A DNA stretch of 64,000 nt from assembly GCF_018613415.1 (NCBI RefSeq), contig NZ_JAGGQG010000024.1, forward strand, positions 1 through 64,000, read 5' to 3'. Below the pieces are notes generated by a model, which did not search any database, was not told where the DNA came from, and saw only the letters and a program-made list of their open reading frames with translations. Position 1 is the first letter of the stretch. Every line of letters starts with the position of its first letter. Origin of the DNA: Bacillus sp. ISL-18. GTDB taxonomy: Bacteria; Bacillota; Bacilli; Bacillales; Cytobacillaceae. Positions 1 to 9,148 of the stretch are shown here, piece by piece. The translations under genes were made by a program, and so were the position numbers.

Positions 1-135
1 GTAGCTGGTTGATTGCTCGTCCCATCCGCTGGTTCCTCTACTGGAGTAGCTGGTTGATTACTCGTTCCATCTGCCGGTGACTCTACTGTGCCACCTGGTT
101 GACTAACAGTTCCAGTTCCCGGTTGTTCTTCCGTA
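1..135 (-). repeat. 45-nt tandem repeat in the tail of the surface protein
   Basis: Three consecutive 45-nt units encode 15-residue repeats of the form VEEPADGTSNQPATP. The two outermost units are nearly identical and the third is diverged. The array continues past position 1. Such Pro/Thr/Gly-rich tracts usually act as wall-spanning stalks. Confidence 0.85.
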
Positions 136-3100
136 CCGTTATTTCCTTCCACAACAGGTGTTACTATCGTGACTTCATTTGAGAAACTACTTTCCACATC
201 ATTTACAATTTGGGTAGCCTTATACCCTGAACCCGCAGGGATGTCTGTAAATGTGATTGTTCCTTCTGAATTAGCGGTTCCGCTAACGACAACCTCTCCC
301 TTACTATCGTAGATCGTAATCAATGCACCTGGTGTTGCATTACTAATCTTAATAGTATTTTCACCATTTGAACTTCCTGCAGCTGTTAATTTATCTGGCT
401 TAACTATGAGAACACGTGTTACAGGATCCGCCTCATTGCCCGCTTTATCTTTTACAGTATAGGTAATCGTGAACTTTCCTGGTGTTTTTGTATCTTCTGG
501 AATACCAGAGACCTGAATCCTGCTAGTAATATCTCCATCTATTAGATCTGTGGCTTCCGCTCCAGCATCTTGATAGACATCATTAGCTGTAACGTTGACT
601 TTCTCATCACCTTTTAACACAAGAGTCGGCTTCGTCGTATCAATCGAGAATGTAACATCATCCGTTGCCGAGTTTACGGCAGCGGTTGCGGTATAGTGCC
701 CGTCAGATAGTTTGTCCGTAACCGTAACACTCCACTTATTATTTTCCACTGTACCTGTATACGTATTGCCCCCGATTTTCACCTGCACCGAAGATCCATC
801 TTTTACATTGGTTGTGCCAGTTATGGTTGGTGATTGATCTTTTAGATATGCATCATGATCCGGGCTGTCAATTTGAATCGTAGGGTCTGGAATAATCGCA
901 TCCATGACGATGTTATATCGCATCAGCGTTTCACCGATATGGATCACTCCATTCTTGATCCAGCTATCGCCAAGACTGCTATTCGTCTTCGAATCTAGCC
1001 GGCTATCAAAAGTGACATATCCATCTTTTTCACCTGTAATATAGTAATCTCCATCAGCGAACACCATCCAAGCATAATTACCAAGCTCTTCCGCATCAGC
1101 CGTCATACCGGTTGTCAGCTGTGGATTGCTATTTTGATTTGGCAAAAAGTTATTTAATTGAGGTAAAGATACCAACGTATTAGGGGTATGGCCGTTTGCC
1201 TTATTAAGGTCCGTATCCGCCCAATAGATTTTCATGTTTACTCCCTCAATTAACTCACCGGTAACACTATCTGTAACGAGACCAAACGGGTCAATTAATT
1301 CATGTTGAACGACTAATTGCCCATCAGAGCCTACCGTGATCTCTGAAAATTTACCCGCTAACCGCTGGCCATTCACTACTACATTAAAAACAACCTGGTA
1401 TGTTTTATTAGCTTCAAATCCTGTTAATTCATAATGCCCCTGATCGTCAATCTGTGCTTTAATTGCTCCACTTGGATCGTTTAATACCTGCATATCCAAA
1501 TCGGCATCTGGGAACATTGCTTGAATCGACTTTAATTTATCATTTCTCGTTTGTATAAATAATTGGCCGCTGACTTTCCGTTCTGATTTAAATTTTTCGC
1601 TTTGTCCACTAGCCTGAACATGAGCCTCCTGAGTATAAACAGAAGTCACCTTTTCATTCCCGACAAGTGATGTTACTTCAATATTAACCGTATAATCACC
1701 GCCCGTTGGAACGGTAATCTGATAATTTCCATCACTGTCTGTGGTCGCTTCGATTTTTTCACCATTCACCACAATCCATACCTTAGTGTCAGCAATTGGT
1801 TTTCCACTCTCATCTAAAACTTGTCCCACAATAATCGGGGGTTCAAAAGCAATGGTGATTTCATCTTTAGCAGAAATTCCCTTATCAGGATCACTAACCG
1901 AGGCACTCACTTTCTTCGTGACAGCAACTGTACCTTCTATTTTAGGAGCAGTCAATTCTACGATGGCTTCCCCTTGCTCATTTGTTTTACTAGTGGTCTG
2001 TGATAAGGTGCCTGCTTCTGCCTCAAAATGTACCTCAGTATTGGAAATAGGGTTTCCATTACGGTCTTTTAAGACGGCTTTAAGGATTGCGGTTGATGTC
2101 CCATCACCTATGATTCTTGTCGGATCCGCTGTTAAAACAAGGTCAACCGGATAATGAATGGAAATCGTGTGGTCAGAAGTTGTACCATCTTCCGCCGTAA
2201 CCCGAATCATCAGGTTGCTGTCAATCTCTGTGGCAGCTGTTTTTTCTATCATCTCACCACTAGGACCCACAACTTCCAATTTTGCTTTTGGAGAAATCAC
2301 TAACCCCGCTATCAATTCACTCACCTTGGTTCCAGCTGGTACTTCCTTGAGGCTATTATCCTCCGTCAGCTCTCCCAATGTTGTCGAAAGAATTTGTTTC
2401 TCACTACTAAAGGCACGTTCTACTACGACTTCCTTCACATCGCTTACCAGCTTTCCAGGAGACGTAGCATTAAGTGAAAGCTGCTCTCCTTCAGAAAGGG
2501 ATTGATTGGCACTCAACTCTAAGGTCCAATTTCCTAATTCATTCGCTGATACCTTTCCTAATTCATCACCATTCTGCTTGACCAGGATTTCGGCTCCAGG
2601 CTCTGAAGTTCCATTCACCTGTCTGTCACCAGAACGAATCGTCCCTTTAACAACTGGGGCTGTTGTTTTTTCCTGTGCGGTCACATAGACCGTCCATTCT
2701 TTTTCTGTCCCATCTTCTGCTTTGACAATATAAAGTAAAGAATGCGTAAAATCATTGGCTGTCTGTCCACTTACCTGAGACACTTCACCAATTTTCACAC
2801 CTTGGGCACGGCCGGACAAGGTAAAGGCAGCGATTAAACCTTCAAGTTCTGTCCCATACTTTACTTCCACATGTATGGTTCGGTTGGTTTGATCAATTTC
2901 AGCTGACTTTGTTTCTTCTGGGATTTGATAGGACTCAATATCAGCCGAATCACTCAAAATTTGAACAGTCCCTTTTGGTGGAGAAACATTTCCATCATTA
3001 TTAATCCCTGCTGGTAACTCTCCAAAACTGCCTGTAAACACATAGGCACCCGCTTGATTTCCATTATAACTCGGGGAAGATTGCTCACTCCAAGTAACCG

Positions 3101-6008
3101 GCACATCAATCTTGTCACTATTCTCTAACTCGACCCTGACGGTTGTTCCTAATGCCGCAAGAGCTGCTGTTTTACTCGTTCCTAATGCTACTGTTTTCGT
3201 CAAATCGGACACTTTGGCAATCTTTACAGTTTGCGGCTCTTGAACAGGAACTGGCTCTTGATTAGGAGCTGGGTCTTGATCAGGAGCTGGCTCTTGAACA
3301 GAAACTGGCTCTAATACGGTAACTGATCCAGTTGGAGTCGCGACTTCATCCGCGTTATCTATACCAGCTGGTAACGTTCCAAATGTTCCTGTAAATTGAT
3401 AGGTTCCTACGTGTGAACCATCATAACTTGGGGTCGATTCAGAGCTCCATGTGATTGGTATTTGTACCTTTTTACCATTCTCTAACTCAACCTCCACTGA
3501 AGTCCCCAATGCTGCGATCGCATCTTCTTTGGCTGTTCCATTGGGGACTGTTTTTGAAACATTGTCTACATGTTTTAAACTTACCGTAGGTGGCAATTGA
3601 ACGGTCACTATTCCGGTTGGAGCCGAAACTTCAGCATCATTATCAACACCAGCCGGCAAGGTCCCGAATGTTCCTGTAAAGACATAGATTCCTGCCTTAG
3701 TTCCATCATAGTCTGGTGTGGATTGTGTACTCCAAGAAACCGGAATATCTTTAGTCTTGCCATCTTCCAGTACAACAGCCACACTCATGCCCAATGCTTT
3801 CTTGGCATCCTCCAGACTAGTTCCATTTTGCACAGATTTTCTAACATCATCTACGTTAGCAAGACTGCTGGTATCCGGAACAATGGTAAAGGTATGGGTA
3901 TCTGTATCCTCATTCCCAAACGGATCGGCGGCCGTCGCTTGAATTGTGTAGGTTCCTACAGACAATTCAGTGGACATCGTGTTTAGCCACTCCCAAGTAG
4001 AACCTATAGTTGTACTCGAAGGCACCGCATTTATGTTAGTAATATGAACAACCTTTTGATTTTCATCTATGACACGCAGCTCAACGCTAGCATTCATTTC
4101 TGATGTTCCACTAAATGTAGGTTTTTTCTCTGATGAAGTGGAACCATCGGCTGGTGCTTTGATAGTCACAGACGTACCCGTGTCCACCACAAGCTGCTGG
4201 CTGGCACTTGCACCATTTACCGATGCCGTTATGACATGAGTACCATCATTAAGTGGCTTGATATCTGGAACCTCAATTGCCCAACTTCCGCGGCTGTTCG
4301 ACTCGATGGTATCCGTATAGATATCTTTCCCGTCAATAACAACTGTAACAACACTTCCTACAGTGGCATTTGTATTCCCCCGTATGGTCGGTTTATTATC
4401 ATTTGTCGTAACCGACGTACCATTGTCAATGGAAATGGCTGTGGTATTGACCGTATAGTCCTTATTTGCCGCTGCTGTATTTCCTGAAGCGTTACTTGCG
4501 ATCGCGGTGATCGTATGATTTCCTGCCGTAAGAGGCTTCTCTAACGCCGGAATGGACCAACTGCCATCCTTATTCGGTGTGGCAAATTCAACGGTTTTCC
4601 CATCAATACGCAATTCCACTTTATCCGCTCCAGAGGAACTTCCAGTGATGGCGGGGTTGGCAGCTCCGGTTGCGCCTGTAATAGCCACCTCTACAGGAGA
4701 GGCTGAACTTCCCTCTTTATACGTTAACTGTTGCGTGGTGGTTGCAAAAGTAGAAGCATTATTCGCTGTACCAGTCCAATCCACCTTGACAGTATAGGTC
4801 TTCCCATCAACAGGGGCCGGTAGGGTTTCTTGGTAATTCCAAGTCAATATATTAGTATCTCTAGGAGCATTATCCGTTTGCATTACCCCATCTATATAGA
4901 CCTTAATCCGAACATTATTTTTGTTGGTTCCTGCATACGTACCAGATAGGACAGGAGTTTTGCTGTTTGTCATCGCAAACGAACTACCGTTAATCACCAG
5001 AGTATTAGAATTATCCAGTATCACAATATCCTGCTTAGCGGTTTCTGTCTTGTTGTTATCCGTTACCGCGGCAACGGCCTGATAAGTTCCATTTATTCCC
5101 GTGATCGTCGGCGGAAGTTCATAGTTCCAGCTATGCTGGTTAATATTGACTGATACCGCCGGGTCATTATTGATTTTTAATGAAACAGTACCAGTTTCTA
5201 AGGAACTTTTTCCCGTAACCGTATGATTGGCGGTGCTATAGGTTTTACTATTTCCACCATCTATGGATACGGTAAGAGGCTGTTCATTAAGACTTAGCTC
5301 CTTTAAGCCGCTAAAACTCACGTTATCTTCCGTACCGTTTGCGTTCATCCAATCTTTATTAATAACAGATAGATTGGCAGCTTTGGAGGTACCGAAGAAA
5401 AATTGGACGGGTTGTGTAGCGGTAATGTCAGAGGCCACTTCTGTAACCTTACTAATCGGCACCTGAAAATCTAAAAAGTACTGGCCATTCTCAGCCGGTG
5501 TAATTCGTGTTCCAGCTACTTCCGATCCACCATCGGTTGACGTTTGATAAACCTTATGTACATCTGTTCCAGATTCATTCGCTACATATACGTAATCAAT
5601 ATGCGGAGATTTTCCATTTAAACCAATAGTTGCCTTGGCTTCCCCATTCACCGCCAGCTTCACTAACCAGACTGAAGAAAGAAAGCCTCCTTTTCGGTCA
5701 TATGGATTTCCTTTCACTCGTAATCTTACAAAAAAGTTTGTTCCATCTGAAGCCACATACATCGATGGCAGTACCCCTGTACCCCGGTCTACCCCGCTGG
5801 TAATATCAACATCAACTGGATGGACATCACTTGCTGGATCTAAAACGGGTGTACCGTTTGCTAGGGTATAAGGTGAGAATACCTCTGGCCATGCAGCGGG
5901 AGTTGAACCAGACTCTGTAGCTCCCTTAGCTGGCTTCGGGGGAACAAAGGTAGAGAATAATACAAAGAAAGTCAGTACTATTATCCCTATTTTGTTCAAG
6001 TTTTTCAT
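1..6008 (-). CDS. Giant secreted multi-domain surface protein (adhesin-like), 3' end outside window
   Basis: The reading frame is open from an ATG at 6008 to the left edge (more than 2,000 codons, no stop), with a purine-rich GAGGGGGG ribosome site 12 nt upstream. Residues 1-29 are a signal peptide. Then come a DOMON/CBM9-like beta domain (about 35-160), several bacterial Ig-like domains (about 190-700), three near-identical Ig modules (about 709-806, 807-900 and 927-1020) with a Pro/Glu/Gln-rich linker before the third, an invasin-type Big_1 domain (about 1293-1383), a carboxypeptidase-regulatory-like fold (about 1385-1440), a DUF5011/HYR-like domain (about 1790-1870) and a Thr/Pro/Gly-rich tail of 15-residue repeats. 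This architecture is typical of cell-surface adhesins or polysaccharide-binding proteins. The anchor (LPXTG or SLH) is outside the window, so attachment and ligand are unknown. It is transcribed away from its neighbour at 6391. Confidence 0.85.
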   Translation of the reverse strand, partial: MKNLNKIGIIVLTFFVLFSTFVPPKPAKGATESGSTPAAWPEVFSPYTLANGTPVLDPASDVHPVDVDITSGVDRGTGVLPSMYVASDGTNFFVRLRVKGNPYDRKGGFLSSVWLVKLAVNGEAKATIGLNGKSPHIDYVYVANESGTDVHKVYQTSTDGGSEVAGTRITPAENGQYFLDFQVPISKVTEVASDITATQPVQFFFGTSKAANLSVINKDWMNANGTEDNVSFSGLKELSLNEQPLTVSIDGGNSKTYSTANHTVTGKSSLETGTVSLKINNDPAVSVNINQHSWNYELPPTITGINGTYQAVAAVTDNNKTETAKQDIVILDNSNTLVINGSSFAMTNSKTPVLSGTYAGTNKNNVRIKVYIDGVMQTDNAPRDTNILTWNYQETLPAPVDGKTYTVKVDWTGTANNASTFATTTQQLTYKEGSSASPVEVAITGATGAANPAITGSSSGADKVELRIDGKTVEFATPNKDGSWSIPALEKPLTAGNHTITAIASNASGNTAAANKDYTVNTTAISIDNGTSVTTNDNKPTIRGNTNATVGSVVTVVIDGKDIYTDTIESNSRGSWAIEVPDIKPLNDGTHVITASVNGASASQQLVVDTGTSVTIKAPADGSTSSEKKPTFSGTSEMNASVELRVIDENQKVVHITNINAVPSSTTIGSTWEWLNTMSTELSVGTYTIQATAADPFGNEDTDTHTFTIVPDTSSLANVDDVRKSVQNGTSLEDAKKALGMSVAVVLEDGKTKDIPVSWSTQSTPDYDGTKAGIYVFTGTFGTLPAGVDNDAEVSAPTGIVTVQLPPTVSLKHVDNVSKTVPNGTAKEDAIAALGTSVEVELENGKKVQIPITWSSESTPSYDGSHVGTYQFTGTFGTLPAGIDNADEVATPTGSVTVLEPVSVQEPAPDQDPAPNQEPVPVQEPQTVKIAKVSDLTKTVALGTSKTAALAALGTTVRVELENSDKIDVPVTWSEQSSPSYNGNQAGAYVFTGSFGELPAGINNDGNVSPPKGTVQILSDSADIESYQIPEETKSAEIDQTNRTIHVEVKYGTELEGLIAAFTLSGRAQGVKIGEVSQVSGQTANDFTHSLLYIVKAEDGTEKEWTVYVTAQEKTTAPVVKGTIRSGDRQVNGTSEPGAEILVKQNGDELGKVSANELGNWTLELSANQSLSEGEQLSLNATSPGKLVSDVKEVVVERAFSSEKQILSTTLGELTEDNSLKEVPAGTKVSELIAGLVISPKAKLEVVGPSGEMIEKTAATEIDSNLMIRVTAEDGTTSDHTISIHYPVDLVLTADPTRIIGDGTSTAILKAVLKDRNGNPISNTEVHFEAEAGTLSQTTSKTNEQGEAIVELTAPKIEGTVAVTKKVSASVSDPDKGISAKDEITIAFEPPIIVGQVLDESGKPIADTKVWIVVNGEKIEATTDSDGNYQITVPTGGDYTVNIEVTSLVGNEKVTSVYTQEAHVQASGQSEKFKSERKVSGQLFIQTRNDKLKSIQAMFPDADLDMQVLNDPSGAIKAQIDDQGHYELTGFEANKTYQVVFNVVVNGQRLAGKFSEITVGSDGQLVVQHELIDPFGLVTDSVTGELIEGVNMKIYWADTDLNKANGHTPNTLVSLPQLNNFLPNQNSNPQLTTGMTADAEELGNYAWMVFADGDYYITGEKDGYVTFDSRLDSKTNSSLGDSWIKNGVIHIGETLMRYNIVMDAIIPDPTIQIDSPDHDAYLKDQSPTITGTTNVKDGSSVQVKIGGNTYTGTVENNKWSVTVTDKLSDGHYTATAAVNSATDDVTFSIDTTKPTLVLKGDEKVNVTANDVYQDAGAEATDLIDGDITSRIQVSGIPEDTKTPGKFTITYTVKDKAGNEADPVTRVLIVKPDKLTAAGSSNGENTIKISNATPGALITIYDSKGEVVVSGTANSEGTITFTDIPAGSGYKATQIVNDVESSFSNEVTIVTPVVEGNNGTEEQPGTGTVSQPGGTVESPADGTSNQPATPVEEPADGTSNQPA
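2945..3880 (-). repeat. Three tandem Ig-like (Big_4-type) modules inside the surface protein
   Basis: Three modules of about 95 residues each share the pattern TVxxGTxxxxAxxALGxxV followed by PVxWSxxSxPxYDG and FTGxFGxLPAGxxN. At DNA level they span roughly 3880-3588, 3588-3320 and 3230-2945. A Glu/Pro/Gln linker encoded at about 3238-3318 separates copies 2 and 3. High mutual similarity suggests recent internal duplication. Confidence 0.8.
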
Positions 6009-6202
6009 TTTTACGATAGCCCCCCTCTTCTTAAAGATAACTATTTTAATAGATATAAATTTTCCTCTCCTTTCCCTAACTCGATCGAAATAGAAACATT
6101 TTCCTAGTACTTTTTGACTATTAAAAGAGTAAAAAAATTTTCGATTCGCTATTTATAGACAAATTTCACTATAAAACTAGAAAATAATGGAGTTATAGAA
6201 AA

Positions 6203-6231
6203 AGTATAGTCGGAAATTGTTGACATGTCAC
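6203..6231 (-). promoter_or_regulatory. SigA-type promoter for the giant surface protein
   Basis: On the minus strand GTGACA (6231-6226), a 17-nt spacer and TATACT (6208-6203) form a good SigA promoter. It leaves a leader of about 190 nt before the ATG at 6008. The rest of 6009-6390 is AT-rich. On the plus strand a TTGACA at 6264-6269 could serve the divergent gene at 6391, but its -10 partner is poor. Confidence 0.55.
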
Positions 6232-6390
6232 GAAAAGTTTAAGAAATTTGTTGAAATTTTTTATTGACACATTAAAGCGATAAATAGCAATACTGGTTTC
6301 AAATAAATATTTTCCGGGTATCCCAATATCGACACCATTTTTAATATACTTTCAAACTATACGAAAAAGTGATTCGAGGGGGAACTTTGC

Positions 6391-6897
6391 ATGAAATTAC
6401 AAAGATTATTGAAGCTATTCTATCCTGTATTAATGGTTTTTACATTGTTATTACTACCCTCACAGAGTTCACAAACATATGCAAATACGAACATTACAAA
6501 ACCCCCAAAGGTGGAAAAAGCAACAACCTACATAACTTCCTTCAAACAGATAAATGGGAAATGGGTGGGAAAATTTGATTATATCCAATGGTATTTCGGC
6601 AAGTCTGCTGATAGAGAATTTCTAAAGGATTGCAAATGCCAGAAAGAAATGGATGGTGCCCCAGACGGGTACTGGATCCGAAACGTTAATCCTAAGATAC
6701 GTACCTTTACCATTTCAAACAATGCCCAATATGTCTTACAGACACGTAGTCTATACGAAATCAAATGGAATGAAAAAGTAACCAGAAGTCAATTTATTAC
6801 TTTCTTGAATCAGCGGGATAAGCACCATCAGATTCCTTTTCATCTCGAGATAACAAATGGGGTTGTAACGAAAATTATAGAACAATATATACCTTAA
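6391..6897 (+). CDS. Small secreted protein of unknown function
   Basis: A 168-residue protein begins with a clear signal peptide: basic MKLQR, a hydrophobic core to about residue 24, and a likely cleavage after an AxA-like YANT region near residue 31. The mature part is basic, with two nearby cysteines (DCKCQ), many aromatic residues and no domain I recognise. The ATG at 6391 is preceded by GAGGGGG at 8 nt; the upstream ATG in another frame lacks support. The gene has its own terminator just after the stop and is divergent from the giant surface protein, so the two could share a regulatory region. Function is unknown; export is the only firm inference. Confidence 0.75.
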   Translation: MKLQRLLKLFYPVLMVFTLLLLPSQSSQTYANTNITKPPKVEKATTYITSFKQINGKWVGKFDYIQWYFGKSADREFLKDCKCQKEMDGAPDGYWIRNVNPKIRTFTISNNAQYVLQTRSLYEIKWNEKVTRSQFITFLNQRDKHHQIPFHLEITNGVVTKIIEQYIP

Positions 6898-6900
6898 AAT

Positions 6901-6941
6901 AATAAGCCCATTATTTCTGATACAGAGATAATGGGCTTATT
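6901..6941 (+). terminator. Rho-independent terminator after the small secreted protein
   Basis: A perfect 14-bp stem (6901-6914 with 6928-6941) with a 13-nt loop lies 3 nt after the stop codon. Its right arm ends in a short T-rich stretch. Confidence 0.85.
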
Positions 6942-6978
6942 TATGTTGACCGTTTTATTAAAATCATCCATCCATAAC

Positions 6979-7002
6979 AAAAAGGCCAAACTAGGCCCCT
7001 TC
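6979..7002 (-). terminator. Terminator of the 65-residue protein gene
   Basis: On the minus strand AAGGGGCC pairs with GGCCTTTT (with G-U pairs) around a 5-6 nt loop, followed by a T-run. It starts a few bases after the stop at 7007. Confidence 0.6.
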
Positions 7003-7006
7003 TACT

Positions 7007-7204
7007 TTAACCTATATCTTCAAATATTTTTTCAAATACCTCAGACGCTTCTGTATCGATACCAGCCATCCAATGAATATATTTAATTTCTTTTCCTGTT
7101 AAATCCCTGTCGAGCCGATTTGAAATCAAACGGACCAATCGTTTATATCTTTCCTCATCTTCATTCACAAAGGTAATTGCTTCTAAATACTCTTTTCTAG
7201 TCAT
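7007..7204 (-). CDS. Small conserved-looking hypothetical protein, 65 residues
   Basis: This 65-residue acidic, soluble, probably all-helical protein has no signal peptide or membrane segment. The start ATG is preceded by a strong GGAGGAG site at 8-9 nt on the minus strand, and a terminator-like hairpin follows the stop, so it looks like a real single-gene unit. The sequence is rich in Arg, Glu and Asp with a C-terminal EVFEKIFEDIG helix. I do not recognise the family and propose no function. Confidence 0.65.
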   Translation of the reverse strand: MTRKEYLEAITFVNEDEERYKRLVRLISNRLDRDLTGKEIKYIHWMAGIDTEASEVFEKIFEDIG

Positions 7205-7751
7205 TATTTTGAATCTCCTCCCTCATCCAATCCTTTCCAAGAATCGATAAAATTAAACCTAAGATTACTGATAAAATAGGAAACTATGACAATACATACC
7301 GCTTATTCTTCCTTTCTACTGCTATTAAAGCGTTCTTAAAGCCTTCTATTTAACAAATAGAAGCGTGTTTCTCTCGCCCCAAGGGATGCCCATATCCTTC
7401 CTCCATTAATACAACTTTCTAATCCCCCAAATTATTAAAACAGGAATATTGGGAACCAAATAAATGGCTAAAACATTAGAATTGCAATTTGACTCAGAGT
7501 TTGGAAAACTGCGGAGGTCATAATGAATTAGAACAGAACAATCATTAAAAAGGAGCACGCGAATCAACCTCATCGGCGACCCCTTCCATAGGCCTTATTC
7601 ACCCAACAGTCTATGAATATCAGATAATTTTCTACAAATTTTTTTTACCAGTTTAATCTTATTGAATGCATTCTCCAAAAATAGTAAGATTAGTCAGTAA
7701 TTGTAAGGCTAAATAACAAAATACTATTTGTCTAATTCAGTGGAGGAAAAT
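7205..7751. other. Intergenic region without a recognised gene
   Basis: About 550 nt with no coding frame that has a convincing ribosome site. It holds a 9-bp hairpin (CTTCTATTT at 7343-7351 with AAATAGAAG at 7355-7363). The last about 120 nt are AT-rich and must contain the promoter of the LCP gene. Confidence 0.5.
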
Positions 7752-8735
7752 ATGAAGAAAAAGAGTGGAAGAAAACGAAAAATTATTGGCTTCAGTATTC
7801 TAGGAATCTTACTTCTAGGGGTTGCTGCATTCGGCTATGAATACTATCAACTACAGCCCAAAAATCACTTCTCAAAAGTTCCCGTAGTGGGTGCGGAGAA
7901 AGCATCAGGTTCAACGAATACAGAGGAAAAGGTTGACGTGAAGACACCTGTATTTAACGTCCTCTTAATCGGTTCGGACCAACGAAAAGGTGATAAATTA
8001 GGTCATACCGATTCTATGGTGCTTGTCCATGTCGATTTAAATAAAAACAAATATCAGGCGGTTAGTATACCTCGTGATACTCGTATTCATTTAGATGGTT
8101 ATGGATATACAAAATTAACGAGTGTTCAATATATTAAGCAAGCCACCGTTGGGTCCCAAAAAGGGATTGAAGCTGCTGTTACAGCCATAAGTGAGTTTAT
8201 GGGTGTCCCGATCAATTATTATGTTGAAACAAACTATTGGGGCTTCCAATCTATGGTTGACGCATTGGGTGGAATCGAGATGAATGTACCTTTTGATGTA
8301 AAATTAACACACCCTTGGTATGCTGAAAATAGTAATAAAGTAATTAATACAGGTACTTATTCATTTGATGGGAAAATGGTAACAGAGGTTGTTCATGAGC
8401 GTTATTCACTAAAAAATGGTGAGTATGGCCGTCAGCAGTTACAGGAAGAAGCACTAAAGGGGATTGCAAAAAAAGCATTAAGCCCAAGCAATATCACAAA
8501 GTTGCCAGCCCTGGTTAAAACGATCCCTCAATTTGTTGTCGCTACAAATATGTCAACAACTGATATGTTGAGCCTAGGTCTGTCTGCGAAAGACTTTGAT
8601 CCAAAAACTCAGTTGGTTTATCAGCAAATGCACGGTGAAGGAAAAAAGCTTTACGATGATATACTAAAAGCAAACAATTCCCAAATAGTGATCAATCAAG
8701 AACAAGTAAAGGCTATAGCAGCTAACTTTCAATAA
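7752..8735 (+). CDS. LytR-CpsA-Psr (LCP) family cell-wall polymer transferase
   Basis: LCP enzymes transfer undecaprenyl-phosphate-linked glycopolymers (teichoic acid, capsule) to peptidoglycan on the outer membrane face. The 327-residue protein has a basic start (KKKSGRKRK), one membrane anchor at about residues 12-30, then the LCP core: NVLLIGSDQR, HTDSMVLVHVD, the Arg pair region SIPRDTRI, and a late HERYSLKNGEYGRQQ segment like the usual RxR-GDxxRxxRQQ motif. A TTG 24 nt upstream keeps the frame open, but the ATG at 7752 has GGAGG at 5 nt and is preferred. It is monocistronic: a large palindrome follows the stop directly. It may help attach surface polymers; the partner polymer cannot be told from here. 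Confidence 0.9.
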   Translation: MKKKSGRKRKIIGFSILGILLLGVAAFGYEYYQLQPKNHFSKVPVVGAEKASGSTNTEEKVDVKTPVFNVLLIGSDQRKGDKLGHTDSMVLVHVDLNKNKYQAVSIPRDTRIHLDGYGYTKLTSVQYIKQATVGSQKGIEAAVTAISEFMGVPINYYVETNYWGFQSMVDALGGIEMNVPFDVKLTHPWYAENSNKVINTGTYSFDGKMVTEVVHERYSLKNGEYGRQQLQEEALKGIAKKALSPSNITKLPALVKTIPQFVVATNMSTTDMLSLGLSAKDFDPKTQLVYQQMHGEGKKLYDDILKANNSQIVINQEQVKAIAANFQ

Positions 8736-8740
8736 AAAGT

Positions 8741-8787
8741 CAAAGGAACGGTTCTCATGCTTCCGAAGCATGAGAACCGTCCCTTTG
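8741..8787. repeat. REP-like palindrome, near-perfect 23-bp arms
   Basis: Left arm 8741-8763 and right arm 8765-8787 are complementary except for one G-U type pair, with almost no loop. It contains the core GAACCGTCCC that recurs at 13802, 44691, 45034, 49720, 52784, 53500 and 59671. It lies 5 nt after the LCP stop and may also act as a terminator. Confidence 0.8.
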
Positions 8788-8870
8788 CTTCTTTCTTCAC
8801 CAAAAATCAACAATTAACCCCTAAATCTCACGTAATTATTTTTATTATTCCACAATTTATTCCATTGATA

Positions 8871-8899
8871 TTGAAAGCGTTTTCAGTTATAGTTAATAA
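8871..8899 (+). promoter_or_regulatory. SigA promoter with overlapping perfect cre box
   Basis: TTGAAA (8871-8876), a 17-nt spacer and TAATAA (8894-8899) form a plausible promoter. The cre box TGAAAGCGTTTTCA at 8872-8885 matches the CcpA consensus TGWAANCGNTNWCA at every position and covers the -35. This placement predicts carbon-catabolite repression of the tiny gene at 8955. Confidence 0.65.
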
Positions 8900-8954
8900 A
8901 ACACTTTTGATAGGCTTAATCGTTATCTACAATTATTCCTAGGAGTGGATGTAC

Positions 8955-9068
8955 ATGGACAAACAAGGGAATTTATTAGTGGGATTATTTTGGGGTACGT
9001 CTTTAAGTATACCTTTGTGGATGGCGTTTTTTGGCTGGCTGAAACTTATTATTCATTTTGTTATTTAG
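8955..9068 (+). CDS. Tiny single-span membrane protein, WGTSLSIPLW family member 1
   Basis: A 37-residue ORF starts MDKQGNLLVG and is then almost entirely hydrophobic, with the motif WGTSLSIPLW around residues 14-23. The ATG at 8955 has AGGAG at 9 nt; an in-frame ATG at 8949 is too close to it. A related ORF lies at 10915 (same WGTSLSIPLW string) and a more distant one at 11539 (WGIILSIPLW). The conservation between copies, each with its own ribosome site, argues that they are real. A single transmembrane helix is predicted by eye. Function is unknown. It lies behind a promoter with a perfect cre box and ahead of a bidirectional terminator. Confidence 0.65.
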   Translation: MDKQGNLLVGLFWGTSLSIPLWMAFFGWLKLIIHFVI

Positions 9069-9099
9069 TTTAAAAACCTAATAATTATATAGCAACCAT

Positions 9100-9135
9100 A
9101 AAAGAGTAAGGAACAATCATGGTCCTTACTCTTTT
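9100..9135. terminator. Bidirectional terminator between tiny gene and manA
   Basis: A 13-bp perfect stem (9100-9112 with 9123-9135) is flanked by an A-run on the left and T-run on the right. It can stop transcription of both converging genes. Confidence 0.85.
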
Positions 9136-9148
9136 GTATTCATTCAAT

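Noticed and set aside
1741-5871. Several plus-strand ORFs of 60-140 codons inside the giant surface protein
   Set aside because: They lie opposite the large coherent minus-strand frame, lack ribosome sites and show no domain; they are shadows.
7728-7751. TTG start at 7728 for the LCP gene
   Set aside because: No ribosome site before it; the ATG at 7752 has GGAGG at 5 nt.
8757-8942. Plus-strand ORF downstream of the LCP gene
   Set aside because: It starts inside the REP-like palindrome, has no ribosome site and no recognisable domain.
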